A model generated the notes under the pieces. That model ran no database searches. It saw only the letters and a list, made by a program, of their open reading frames with translations, and was not told the origin of the DNA. A program made the translations under genes and the position numbers. From Sporomusa sphaeroides DSM 2875 (lineage in GTDB: Bacteria > Bacillota > Negativicutes > Sporomusales > Sporomusaceae), in assembly GCF_001941975.2 (NCBI RefSeq), contig NZ_CP146992.1:1-59087 (forward strand): DNA of 59,087 nt, given 5' to 3'. Below, one piece after another: positions 15,791 to 23,446 of this stretch. Positions within the stretch are counted from its first letter, which is position 1, and every line of letters starts with the position of its first letter.

Positions 15791-15814
15791 GATTTGTACA
15801 AATGAGGGAGAGGA

Positions 15815-16285
15815 ATGATTATATTGAAAAAATATCTGGTATTACTTATATCTCTGATTTTAATAGGTATTCTGACCGGTTGTGGGCAAGGTAATGAGTA
15901 CGAGGGTAAATGGATTACAAGTGTTGCAAGTAACTGGGATGGTGCGAAAATATTACGGAAATTAGAAATCAGAAAAAACGGAGAAAACTATATTCTTAAT
16001 TTAAGTATAGAAGAATATAAAGATACAGGTAAAACATTAGGTCAAATGGGGAAAAGGGCTGCCTGGAAAACAGTCTCGGCCACTCCAATTAGCGCAACAC
16101 TAAAAGATGGAAAACTCATAATTGATTCGTCCACAGCTTTTACTTATATCAAAAGTGATGGAACTATCTTAGGCCCCAAAGGTGAAATATACAAAAAGGA
16201 AACTACGGAAGAATATAATCGACTAAAGAGCGAATCCGCAGCAGTTTTTAAGCAAAAATATCCCAAGGTTATTATTGAAGAATAG
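15815..16285 (+). CDS. lipoprotein, 156 aa
   Basis: Signal peptide with lipobox: a basic start, a hydrophobic stretch LVLLISLILIGIL, then LTGC at about residue 23. It should be lipid-anchored on the cell surface or periplasmic side. The mature part is a charged beta-rich domain of unknown function, possibly DUF-type lipocalin-like. It could be an exclusion or surface protein, but nothing here shows it. GAGGGAGAGG ribosome site; terminator at 16282-16310. Confidence 0.8.
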   Translation: MIILKKYLVLLISLILIGILTGCGQGNEYEGKWITSVASNWDGAKILRKLEIRKNGENYILNLSIEEYKDTGKTLGQMGKRAAWKTVSATPISATLKDGKLIIDSSTAFTYIKSDGTILGPKGEIYKKETTEEYNRLKSESAAVFKQKYPKVIIEE

Positions 16286-16314
16286 TTCAGGGGGCATTCC
16301 CCCGAACTATTTTA
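16282..16314 (+). terminator. terminator after the lipoprotein gene
   Basis: Stem ATAGTTC(A)GGGGG / CCCCCGAACTAT followed by TTTT. Confidence 0.7.
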
Positions 16315-16342
16315 AAATACAGAGTAAAGAAGGGGATTAAAT

Positions 16343-17011
16343 ATGTATAGTACGATACAGAAAAAAGAGCCAACTCATGAGCAATATACTAAATATCAGG
16401 AATTATATAACTATTTTAATCAGCAACTTTTTAATAGTAAATTACCATGTATAATATTAAATTTCTCACGAAAGGCAAATGTCGCTGGCTTTTTTGCACC
16501 AAATCGTTGGATATCGTTGCAGGGCAAAAATAAAACTCATGAGATAAGTATTAATCCTACATATATAGCAAGTGTTGAATTTATTGAAGTTTGCCAGACT
16601 CTTGTTCATGAACAAGCTCATTTATGGCAAATGGTATTTGGTAAGCCGTCCAGAAGTGGATATCACAACAAAGAATGGGCTAATAAGATGGAGAACATTG
16701 GCTTAATGCCAAGTAGTACTGGACAAGAGGGAGGTAAAAAAGTAGGGCAAAAAATGTCTGATTATGTAATTAAAGGCGGTAAGTTCGAAAAGGCTTTCGT
16801 TGATCTGCCAAAAGATTTAACATTACCATGGATATCAAATGAGTTTGATAGTGTTGTTAGTAACGACGAGGACGGGAGTGATCCAAAGCCACCTAAGATA
16901 AAGAGCAAAATAAAATATTCTTGTCCTGGCTGCACTCTCAATGTATGGGGGAAACCCAACATAAAAGTTTATTGTAAAAGTTGTGAAAGTTATTTAGAGC
17001 CTATTGAATAA
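16343..17011 (+). CDS. SprT-like zinc metalloprotease-fold protein
   Basis: Protein of 222 aa. SprT/Spartan proteins are zinc metallopeptidases; Spartan degrades DNA-protein crosslinks. The HExxH site is seen in CQTLVHEQAHLWQMVFG near residue 90, after a typical N-terminal helix pair and FFAPNRW. A C-terminal zinc ribbon (CPGC ... CKSC) binds DNA in relatives. Found on many plasmids. A TGTATAGTACGATACA palindrome spans the start codon at 16344-16359 and recurs after the gene, suggesting autorepression. Confidence 0.85.
   Translation: MYSTIQKKEPTHEQYTKYQELYNYFNQQLFNSKLPCIILNFSRKANVAGFFAPNRWISLQGKNKTHEISINPTYIASVEFIEVCQTLVHEQAHLWQMVFGKPSRSGYHNKEWANKMENIGLMPSSTGQEGGKKVGQKMSDYVIKGGKFEKAFVDLPKDLTLPWISNEFDSVVSNDEDGSDPKPPKIKSKIKYSCPGCTLNVWGKPNIKVYCKSCESYLEPIE
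16344..16359. promoter_or_regulatory. palindrome TGTATAGTACGATACA over the SprT start
   Basis: Near-perfect 16-bp palindrome; the sequence recurs at 55177-55192, and in reverse complement at 17020-17035. Candidate operator. Confidence 0.45.
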
Positions 17012-17044
17012 TTAATTTATGTATCGTACTATACATAAATTAAT
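17011..17044. repeat. inverted repeat containing TGTATCGTACTATACA
   Basis: Perfect 13-bp arms ATTAATTTATGTA / TACATAAATTAAT around TCGTACTA, directly after the SprT stop. Confidence 0.6.
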
Positions 17045-17057
17045 ATTTTAACACACC

Positions 17058-17145
17058 TTCCATGAATCATACAAAGAAATATTTTGTATGATTCATGGAA
17101 AACCCCTGAAGCCTTATCTTATATAAGCTTTAGGGGTTTTCTTAT
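17058..17145 (+). terminator. two stem-loops between sprT-like gene and recombinase
   Basis: First, an 18-bp perfect stem (17058-17075 / 17083-17100). Second, AACCCCTGAAGC / GCTTTAGGGGTT followed by TTTT. The second has classical terminator form. Confidence 0.75.
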
Positions 17146-17231
17146 TTAAACTAATTTATTTTTTATTTTTTAAATCATTTATATTTTGTGTTATAATATC
17201 ATTATGTATGATATATTATTTGGAGGTTAAC

Positions 17232-17807
17232 ATGGAGTTTGTACAACCTATTCGTGATAAAAGAAAAATTGATAATATGAAAAAAATTTTATTATCTACT
17301 AATATTCGAGACTATTGCCTTTTTACTCTTGGCATTAATTCAGGATTGCGTATTAGTGATTTACTGTTTCTTAAAATTTCTGATGTATTAAATAATACTG
17401 GAAAAATTCGCGAAAGAATTACGATCAGAGAAAGAAAGACGAATAAAACTAAAAACTTTCCTATAGCCGATATTGCCCAAAAAGCAATTTTAGAATATTT
17501 AAAAACTAGAACTTATCAAATTGATGAACCTTTATTTATCTCAAGAAAGAAAAATAAGGGTATAAGGGCATTGCAACGGGATCAAGCCTATAAAATTATT
17601 AATAATGCTGCCCGAGCTGTTGGGATTAGGGAAAAAATTGGCACTCATACTTTGCGAAAAACCTTTGGCTATCATGCATTTAAGAAGGGGATAACAATTG
17701 AAGTAATACAAAAACTTTTTAATCATTCTGCGTCTTCAATAACACTTAGATACATTGGAATAACTCAGGATGATCTTGATCAAGTTTATTTGGACCTTAA
17801 TTTATAG
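17232..17807 (+). CDS. small tyrosine recombinase
   Basis: Protein of 191 aa, essentially a catalytic domain only, like FimB/FimE and small plasmid integrases. Catalytic residues: Arg in GINSGLRISDLLFLK, HTLRKTFGYHAF (H-x-x-R), and the Tyr in SITLRYIGITQDD. Tyrosine recombinases exchange strands at paired short sites. TGGAGG before ATG 17232 decides the start. It lies beyond the distal end of the cassette-like array and is a candidate to act on the TCAAAATGG junctions, though a resolution or phase-switch role elsewhere is equally possible. Confidence 0.9.
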   Translation: MEFVQPIRDKRKIDNMKKILLSTNIRDYCLFTLGINSGLRISDLLFLKISDVLNNTGKIRERITIRERKTNKTKNFPIADIAQKAILEYLKTRTYQIDEPLFISRKKNKGIRALQRDQAYKIINNAARAVGIREKIGTHTLRKTFGYHAFKKGITIEVIQKLFNHSASSITLRYIGITQDDLDQVYLDLNL

Positions 17808-17880
17808 CTTGCAATATCTGGCGCTTACTCAAGGTGCGGCCGCTTCTGCTAAGAAGAAAAAGTGAAACAAAAATCGCCCT

Positions 17881-18085
17881 TTTAATAAGGGCGATTGTGA
17901 TATAATATGTAAGGGCAGAGATACCAGCTCTGCCCAAGACAACTGAAAGGAGGTGTCCCTATGCTCCAACTCATCTTAGAGGTGTTGTTGTGGGCGCTTA
18001 AGGTTGCATATGCACTACTGACCTTAGCGAACAAACATACACCTAATTAGGGAACTTCTCTCAGTTTACAAATGCCCTTGTTACC
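17881..18085 (+). other. candidate type I toxin locus
   Basis: A short transcription unit: -10 TATAAT at 17901-17906, a leader hairpin GGGCAGAG/CTCTGCCC at 17913-17934, a 29-codon hydrophobic ORF with a perfect ribosome site, and a GC-rich terminator CAAATGCCC/GGGGCATTTG. This is the layout of type I toxin-antitoxin genes; an antisense RNA is expected but its promoter was not identified. Confidence 0.45.
17961..18050 (+). CDS. 29-aa hydrophobic peptide (candidate type I toxin)
   Basis: AAAGGAGGTGT lies eight bases before ATG. The peptide (LQLILEVLLWALKVAYALLT, ending ANKHTPN) is a single amphipathic membrane helix with a polar tail, like small plasmid-encoded pore-forming toxins. Not matched to a named family. 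Confidence 0.55.
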   Translation: MLQLILEVLLWALKVAYALLTLANKHTPN

Positions 18086-18185
18086 GCAGGGGCATTTGCT
18101 ATTGGATTATACTTTTATTATACCCAATTTAGAACTTTATACAAGAAAAAATGTATACATTTACGATTTTATTGCTTCTTTATTA

Positions 18186-18665
18186 TTATTGCATGCAATT
18201 TCGTTGCAATGTTGATTTGAGTTCGCATCCTATTTCATTACTATCACTGATATTTAAAACTAACAGTACTTGATTTCCAGAGTTATTAAACCATACTGCA
18301 GAGCATACGCTGGCCATAATTGGTAGTCCCCGACCTCTTATATTTTCAATGTCCCATTCGTTGAGTACCAATCGCTGATTTACTTTATTAATCTGATCAA
18401 TTACGTCAAAACCATTATTATTGCTGACAATTCGTGCGTACATTTTTTTCCCTTTACGTTTTAAGGAAACTTTTACTTTAGCATTATTATAGCCTCCATT
18501 GCCATAATTAAGAGCATTAGATACAGCTTCATGCAACGCTAGTATAAAAGCAACAGAAAATTCTTTTGCATGTACCTTGAGAAATTGTTCAACAATCGGT
18601 AAGTTATCTAAATAACCATTAATACCGTTACATTGTATGGTGTATATATTAATGTTTTTATGCAC
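18186..18665 (-). CDS. anti-sigma-factor-type serine kinase (HATPase, RsbW/SpoIIAB-like)
   Basis: Protein of 159 aa. The GHKL fold is shown by the N box EAVSNALNYGNGG and the G box RGRGLPIMASV. These kinases bind and phosphorylate a STAS antagonist and release or hold a target, usually a sigma factor. GTG at 18665 has GGGAGG at best spacing; TTG at 18671 is possible. It overlaps the STAS gene and completes the partner-switch set with the phosphatase. No sigma factor gene is on the window, so the target is a host factor or another plasmid protein. Confidence 0.85.
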   Translation of the reverse strand: MHKNINIYTIQCNGINGYLDNLPIVEQFLKVHAKEFSVAFILALHEAVSNALNYGNGGYNNAKVKVSLKRKGKKMYARIVSNNNGFDVIDQINKVNQRLVLNEWDIENIRGRGLPIMASVCSAVWFNNSGNQVLLVLNISDSNEIGCELKSTLQRNCMQ

Positions 18666-18990
18666 GTTCAATACCTCCCAGATTAGGTTTAATACAAAAA
18701 AGCTTTTCCAAATGCGTCACGCGAAATAACATTTGTATGTGATCGGGCATATTGTAAACATATACGCTCCCTCCCCTATTAAGGGCTTTTTTGCGCAGAT
18801 CAAGAAAAATCCCAATACCGGTAGAATCAATATATGTTACTTGACTCATGTCAAATTGAAAGTGAATGATATTATCATTCAATAATTTACCAAATTCATC
18901 ATTAAACGTTCTTCGTTTACTTCCTTCAATTTCGCCGTAAACTGTCACCTTAACCGCTTTATCATCTTCTGATTTTATAAAATTAAACAT
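18658..18990 (-). CDS. STAS-domain anti-sigma factor antagonist
   Basis: Protein of 110 aa. The phosphorylation site region is visible: FDMSQVTYIDSTGIGIFLDL, with Ser of DSTG as the likely phospho-acceptor. Such proteins cycle between phosphorylated (by RsbW-like kinase) and free (by PP2C phosphatase) states. AAGGAGG ribosome site; overlaps both neighbours by a few bases, indicating one operon. Confidence 0.9.
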   Translation of the reverse strand: MFNFIKSEDDKAVKVTVYGEIEGSKRRTFNDEFGKLLNDNIIHFQFDMSQVTYIDSTGIGIFLDLRKKALNRGGSVYVYNMPDHIQMLFRVTHLEKLFCIKPNLGGIERA

Positions 18991-19705
18991 TAGTATCCTC
19001 CTTAATTGTAACTATTAATGCTGATGCATCATCCCTTCTCAGAGGATCATGGCCGATCCTTTTCATGGCTGAAATTGTTTTTTGAGGCGGTAGTAGGCTC
19101 TTTGATAGTCTGTCGGAAAATCCATCTGTCATAAACATTATCCAATCCCCCTTTTTAAACCTTAAACATGATTCTGCATAATCCGCGGAAGGTATCATGC
19201 CAAGTAGATAACCCGGCATATCAATATATCGTGATTGTCCATTTAGATGGACATAAACCGGACTAATGCCTGCAGCTGTATAACAAAGTACTCCATCTGA
19301 TTTTAAGCTAAACATAAGAGCGGCTGCATGAACCGGATCATTACGATCATCCCATAGTTTTCTATTAATCCACTCCATTCTTTTGCCAAGATTTTCAGAT
19401 ACATCAAAACTGCATCTAAAAAGTTCACGCAAAGAAAAAACCTGCAATGCGGAACAAATATCATGGCCTGTTGCATCAATTACATAACCATGCAGTGCAT
19501 CATTCTCTTGATCATACCAGGTATCATAGAAGTCACCGCTGATCTCTTGTAATGGATAAAATAAAGTTTCAATTTTAACCCTTTCATTTTCGAAGGGCTG
19601 CGGTAATAAGGAAACTTGTCTGTTGTAAGCATCCTCTAATTCTTTAAGTATTTCAATACTTGAACGTTTTGGTTTAAATAGCGGGATTACTGCCTTTGAT
19701 TGCAT
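18983..19705 (-). CDS. PP2C-type serine phosphatase (RsbU/SpoIIE-like)
   Basis: Protein of 240 aa. Metal-binding motifs of SpoIIE-type PP2C domains are in order: EISGDFYDTW, GYVIDATGHDICSALQ, MFMTDGFSDRL and RRDDASALIV. It should remove phosphate from the STAS protein. The N-terminal about 40 residues form a short helical region and no sensor domain is present, so a signal must come from a partner such as the HD-GYP protein it overlaps by 32 bases. Confidence 0.9.
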   Translation of the reverse strand: MQSKAVIPLFKPKRSSIEILKELEDAYNRQVSLLPQPFENERVKIETLFYPLQEISGDFYDTWYDQENDALHGYVIDATGHDICSALQVFSLRELFRCSFDVSENLGKRMEWINRKLWDDRNDPVHAAALMFSLKSDGVLCYTAAGISPVYVHLNGQSRYIDMPGYLLGMIPSADYAESCLRFKKGDWIMFMTDGFSDRLSKSLLPPQKTISAMKRIGHDPLRRDDASALIVTIKEDTNV

Positions 19706-20612
19706 TTTCTCGACTCCCTTGCAAATAATCTGTCTTTCTTATGCTTTCCGTAAATACGGTGATCAAATTAGGATCAAACTGTTTTCCTGCTTGTTTTTTT
19801 AATTCATCCAATGCCTCAGATATATTAAAAGGCTTTTTGTAATGCCTGAAGCCTATCATAGCATCATAGGCATCTGCTATAGCTAAAATCCGGGCTTCCA
19901 AAGGGATATTATTGCCGCTTAAACCATATGGATAGCCGAAACCATCCCACCTTTCATGATGATAAAAGGCTATATAAGCATCTTGAATAAAATCAGGAAA
20001 AGATATCAAATATTCAAATCCAAAATAAGGATGATTTTTCATAATCTGAAATTCACTTTCTGTTAAATGTGTTTTCTTTTTTAAAATTGAATCAGGAATC
20101 GCCAATTTGCCGATGTCATGTAGTAAAGCGGAAATACTTAAAGCATTTAATTGTTCACTAGATAATCCAACAACTTTACCCAAATAAACTGCATATTTTT
20201 GAACTTGTTTTAAGTGCAGATAGGTTAGTGAGTCTATAATGATAAGATTGGTTAGCATAAAGCTAATTAACTCATTTCGACTAGATTTTAAATATTTAAG
20301 TGATACTAGATTTTTTATAAGCTTACTAATTTTCATTGTTTTATCTGCTATATATAAATAGTCGTTAAGGTTAATGTCTGAAAAAAACACTTTAAGCGTA
20401 CCTATATCTCTTGCATTATCTGATAATTTAAAACTTAGATAAGGACTTGCATTAATAATTCCAATTTCGTACTCTGCAAAATAATCTGAAATAAAGTTAA
20501 GACTAACTCCAATTGATCCAGTATTTTCGATAATATCATTCAGCTGGTTAGTAATAGCCTTATTTACTAAGGGATCACCAGTAGTAACGTTAAAATAGCG
20601 TAAACTATCCAT
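19674..20612 (-). CDS. HD-GYP domain protein (c-di-GMP phosphodiesterase-like)
   Basis: Protein of 312 aa. The C-terminal half is an HD-GYP domain: LLHDIGKLAIPDSIL, MKNHPYFGFEYL, HHERWDGFGYPYGL and ILAIADAYDAM. These proteins hydrolyse cyclic di-GMP or related dinucleotides. The N-terminal 130 residues are an unrecognised, possibly sensory domain. Its place between the phosphatase and the prepilin peptidase links second-messenger signalling to the pilus. ATG 20612 fits the GAGGTG site better than the GTG at 20615. Confidence 0.9.
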   Translation of the reverse strand: MDSLRYFNVTTGDPLVNKAITNQLNDIIENTGSIGVSLNFISDYFAEYEIGIINASPYLSFKLSDNARDIGTLKVFFSDINLNDYLYIADKTMKISKLIKNLVSLKYLKSSRNELISFMLTNLIIIDSLTYLHLKQVQKYAVYLGKVVGLSSEQLNALSISALLHDIGKLAIPDSILKKKTHLTESEFQIMKNHPYFGFEYLISFPDFIQDAYIAFYHHERWDGFGYPYGLSGNNIPLEARILAIADAYDAMIGFRHYKKPFNISEALDELKKQAGKQFDPNLITVFTESIRKTDYLQGSRENAIKGSNPAI

Positions 20613-20628
20613 CACATTTTCACCTCAA

Positions 20629-21243
20629 TTACATAAATAAATAATCAAGCATATTAACATAAAGACTTAGAAAACCTCCAGGAATAAAGAAGTTTATAGG
20701 AATAGCTATCCCCAAAAAATGACAGAATGGAAAAGGAGAAGTAGGAGTATTGCCTATCCCATTAATTATAAAAGCTAAAATACTAGCACAAAAAAGTACT
20801 GATATTGTGTCATATACACCTAAAACGGATGACATTAAGAGAATATATAAAACATCACCGAAGCCGAAAACTTCTATAAATAGGTTACGATAATTAAAAC
20901 TTTTGTCTTTTATTTTTTGACAAATCACAGCTAATACTATAAATATGAAGCAGAAAGATATAGTTAAAAATAAGTCATACAAAATAACTAACAATTTTCC
21001 CATAAAAAATTGACAGAGTAATGAAATTAAAAGGTTTACAAAAATCATCCAATGATAGACATACTGTGTAAGGTAATCAATTATCATAATCATAATGGTG
21101 AAAATTGTAAAACTTGCATACAATATAAATTCTGGGCCAAAACCAACGTAGTTATAAATTACTAACCAAGTAATGCTACTGATTAATATCGTCGTTCCGG
21201 TTAATATACACAGAAATATAGCTGACAGATAGAATATGATCAT
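20629..21243 (-). CDS. pilD: prepilin peptidase (type IV, aspartic)
   Basis: Protein of 204 aa with six or more membrane segments. It should cleave prepilin leaders in the inner membrane. The GxGD-type active site is seen as EVFGFGDVLYI, and the first Asp lies in MIIDYLTQYVYHW. The N-terminal methyltransferase domain of classical PilD is absent, as in other short (TraP/PilU-like) enzymes of conjugative pilus systems. Symbol given by function. Confidence 0.85.
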   Translation of the reverse strand: MIIFYLSAIFLCILTGTTILISSITWLVIYNYVGFGPEFILYASFTIFTIMIMIIDYLTQYVYHWMIFVNLLISLLCQFFMGKLLVILYDLFLTISFCFIFIVLAVICQKIKDKSFNYRNLFIEVFGFGDVLYILLMSSVLGVYDTISVLFCASILAFIINGIGNTPTSPFPFCHFLGIAIPINFFIPGGFLSLYVNMLDYLFM

Positions 21244-21253
21244 AATACCCTCA

Positions 21254-21637
21254 TTATTGAATTATATACTGATAGTTTTTCCCTGCTTTTTGTTGACTAC
21301 TTGCACTAAGTTCAATAATCATTTTATTATTCGCAACTGTTATCACGATAGCATTATTCCAGGAGTCCAAGAACTGCGAACCATTCCACATCTTGAAGTC
21401 AGTGAAAAAACCTTCACTGACAATCTGATCATTAGTAGCAAAAGAATTATTTTCTAAATAATAAGCCGTATGTGCAGTTCCTAATGTATTTATACGATAA
21501 GTTGATTCAGCAATTTTCATTGATTTATGATAACTGAGAACACCAGCTAATATTAGTGAACTAATGAGTATTAATGCTACGACATTAATAATAGTGTCTG
21601 TTGTTAAAATGCCCCCAATAGATTTAGTTTTTAACAT
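21254..21637 (-). CDS. type IV pilin-like protein
   Basis: Protein of 127 aa. A short basic leader is followed by SIGGILTTDTIINVVALILI, a prepilin hydrophobic helix with cleavage likely after the Gly pair. The motif GGI(F/L)(S/T)T(E/D)TII is shared with the pilin at 28582-29013, so the two are paralogues. Cleaved and assembled by the plasmid pilus system. AGGAGG ribosome site. Confidence 0.75.
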   Translation of the reverse strand: MLKTKSIGGILTTDTIINVVALILISSLILAGVLSYHKSMKIAESTYRINTLGTAHTAYYLENNSFATNDQIVSEGFFTDFKMWNGSQFLDSWNNAIVITVANNKMIIELSASSQQKAGKNYQYIIQ

Positions 21638-21646
21638 AAGTTCCTC

Positions 21647-22000
21647 CTATTGTTTGCTGCCAGCAGATTTTATAGTCCCATTACTTGGAGTTTTAATTAA
21701 GAGATTATATGTATCATCCATATTGACTGAATAAATAAAATTATTAATATCAATTGATTTTGGAATATAATTAACGTCATATAATTTAGTAAGATTATCA
21801 GGATATTCTTTGCCTTGACTTTTGTACCAGCGATTTAAAGCAAGATCAATAGCATATGCCTCCAATTTAAGCTGATCCATATAAATGTTATTTTTTACTC
21901 TGTGATGATCGGCAGGGCTTATAAATGTAACCGTACTGATAGATATAATCACTAGAATACAGATAAGCACAATTAAAGCTGTATTACCTTTAGATTTCAC
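21647..22000 (-). CDS. pilin-like (pseudopilin) protein
   Basis: Protein of 117 aa from GTG with TGGAGG. Begins KSKGNTALIVLICILVII, a leader plus hydrophobic helix, then a globular domain with YPDNLTKLYDVNYIPKSIDI, as in GspG/PilE-like minor pilins. Divergent from the recombinase gene at 22093. Confidence 0.7.
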   Translation of the reverse strand: MKSKGNTALIVLICILVIISISTVTFISPADHHRVKNNIYMDQLKLEAYAIDLALNRWYKSQGKEYPDNLTKLYDVNYIPKSIDINNFIYSVNMDDTYNLLIKTPSNGTIKSAGSKQ

Positions 22001-22092
22001 TGCTTTACCTCCATTTTGTTATGTATTATAATCTAGGGATGTATATCTTGCTTTTTGTCAAAATGTTTCTTAAATTATCAAGGAAGTGATAT

Positions 22093-23202
22093 ATGAGAAG
22101 AAAAAAATTACCAACGAGAGTTATTGGAAAAAAATTAGCAAAAAGGTTATTTCGTGGGAGAAAGGATAAGCAAAATACCGGTAAATATTATTGGACGGTT
22201 GGCGAATGGGTGACTCACTGGTATAGTCTATATAAAGAGTCGAAGCATTCAATAACAACCAGGCAAGTCCAAATGGTATATATAAATTCACACATTATAC
22301 CTTGTATTGGCGATATTCTTTTGCATAAGATAACTGCTGCAGACTTGCAAAAATTTTTTAATACTCTAAGTAGAGAAGGGAATCGCTGTAAACTCAAAAA
22401 TTCTAATAAATATGGAGGGCCATTATCTACATCGTGTTTGGAAAAAATCAGGTCCTTATTGCAATCCGCTTTTGATGCAGCTGTACGGGAAGGGCATATA
22501 GAAAAAAATCCAGTGCGTGAAACCGAATCAATCTCTGTTCGAACTCTTAAGATTGCTTTTTTTACGAAAAAACAACAATCCGTTTTTTTAAAGCAAACAA
22601 TTAAACATAGATTCCACGTTGCCTATCAGCTGCTGTTTTACACCGGTTGCCGGAGAAGTGAAATTTTAGGCTTATCTTGGGATTGCGTGGATTTGGAAAG
22701 GTCATTTATACGCATTACACAGGTACTTGTAATTGTTAATGGCGTTCCAGTACTTAAATTTTATCCTAAATCAAAAAATTCAGTACGATCCATTCCCTTA
22801 CATCCTTCCCTTACAAAATTATTGAAAGCTCATAAGAAAAAACAAGACCTTGAATCTCAAATATCGGGGTGGCGTAACGAGCATAATTTAGTCTTTACTA
22901 ATAGAGATGGAAGTCCACACAATCCAAACTATTTTTTGCGTAACTTTAAAAACGTTATAAAAAAACTTGGGTTTTCTGATAGTCTACGAATACATAGTAC
23001 ACGACATACGTTTACAACAAATATGTTACAAATACCAGGTATTTCTATAGCTGATGTTCAAAGATTAGGTGGTTGGTCAGATACCCGAATAATACTCGAA
23101 GTTTATGCTCACACGGTTAATGAAACTCAGAGAAAAGCTGTACATAAGCTATATGAGCAAAATCATCCAATTGAAAAAAAATCTCGCAAAGGAAAGCTTT
23201 GA
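22093..23202 (+). CDS. rci: shufflon tyrosine recombinase (Rci-like)
   Basis: Protein of 369 aa; R64 Rci is of similar size. An N-terminal SAM-like core-binding domain (residues about 35-150) precedes the catalytic domain with Arg in LLFYTGCRRSEILGLSW, RIHSTRHTFTTNML (H-x-x-R), the His/Trp position in RLGGWSDTRII and the nucleophile Tyr in LEVYAHTVNE. A basic C-terminal tail follows. It ends 22 bases before the first of seven 17-bp sites and lies beside the variable segments of the pilin-like gene, as rci does in IncI plasmids. It should invert DNA between oppositely oriented sites. Role by context; sequence family is general integrase. Confidence 0.85.
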   Translation: MRRKKLPTRVIGKKLAKRLFRGRKDKQNTGKYYWTVGEWVTHWYSLYKESKHSITTRQVQMVYINSHIIPCIGDILLHKITAADLQKFFNTLSREGNRCKLKNSNKYGGPLSTSCLEKIRSLLQSAFDAAVREGHIEKNPVRETESISVRTLKIAFFTKKQQSVFLKQTIKHRFHVAYQLLFYTGCRRSEILGLSWDCVDLERSFIRITQVLVIVNGVPVLKFYPKSKNSVRSIPLHPSLTKLLKAHKKKQDLESQISGWRNEHNLVFTNRDGSPHNPNYFLRNFKNVIKKLGFSDSLRIHSTRHTFTTNMLQIPGISIADVQRLGGWSDTRIILEVYAHTVNETQRKAVHKLYEQNHPIEKKSRKGKL

Positions 23203-23217
23203 GCTTTCTTTTTTTTA
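23190..23217 (+). terminator. terminator of the recombinase gene
   Basis: GGAAAGCTTTGAGCTTTCTT stem-loop overlapping the stop codon, then a run of T. Confidence 0.7.
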
Positions 23218-23446
23218 TATAAGCTGCCCAAGGAAACGGTACTTATAGGGCAGGTAAAATATTATTTACCACTGTAGGGACACACAGTTGGACAGTGCCG
23301 GACATCGGAATAAATACGGTATATGTTTCTATGTCTGGTGGCGGCGGCGGCGGTGCCTTGTCAACGCCGGATTTATTTTGACCGAATCGCCGGTTGAAAA
23401 ATGACCCACTCGCCGGAATTAAAAACGCCGGGTATGCGAACGCCGA

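Larger units (their letters stand above)
6360..15800 (+). repeat. integron-like array of small genes joined at TCAAAATGG motifs
   Basis: About fifteen small + strand genes are separated by GC-rich modules in otherwise AT-rich DNA. Each junction carries GTCAAAATGG or a close variant: 6438, 6729, 6998, 7169, 7236, 7372, 8019, 8328, 8596, 8641, 8905, 9159, 9457, 9547, 12416, 12990, 13237, 15567, 15735. The motif often begins inside or right after the stop codon of the preceding gene. The modules share a degenerate core of the form GGTnCCGGCAnnnGAGsnnC, for example GGTACCGGCATCGAGGRRCC and CACCAGAGCCACCGGCGCGG, sometimes preceded by palindromes such as GGTTGCAGCTGCAACC. No integron integrase or canonical attC box is seen. 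Confidence 0.7.

Noticed and set aside
6360-15800. Classical integron with attC sites
   Set aside because: No IntI with its extra domain, and the repeats lack paired RYYYAAC/GTTRRRY boxes; only the general plan is similar.
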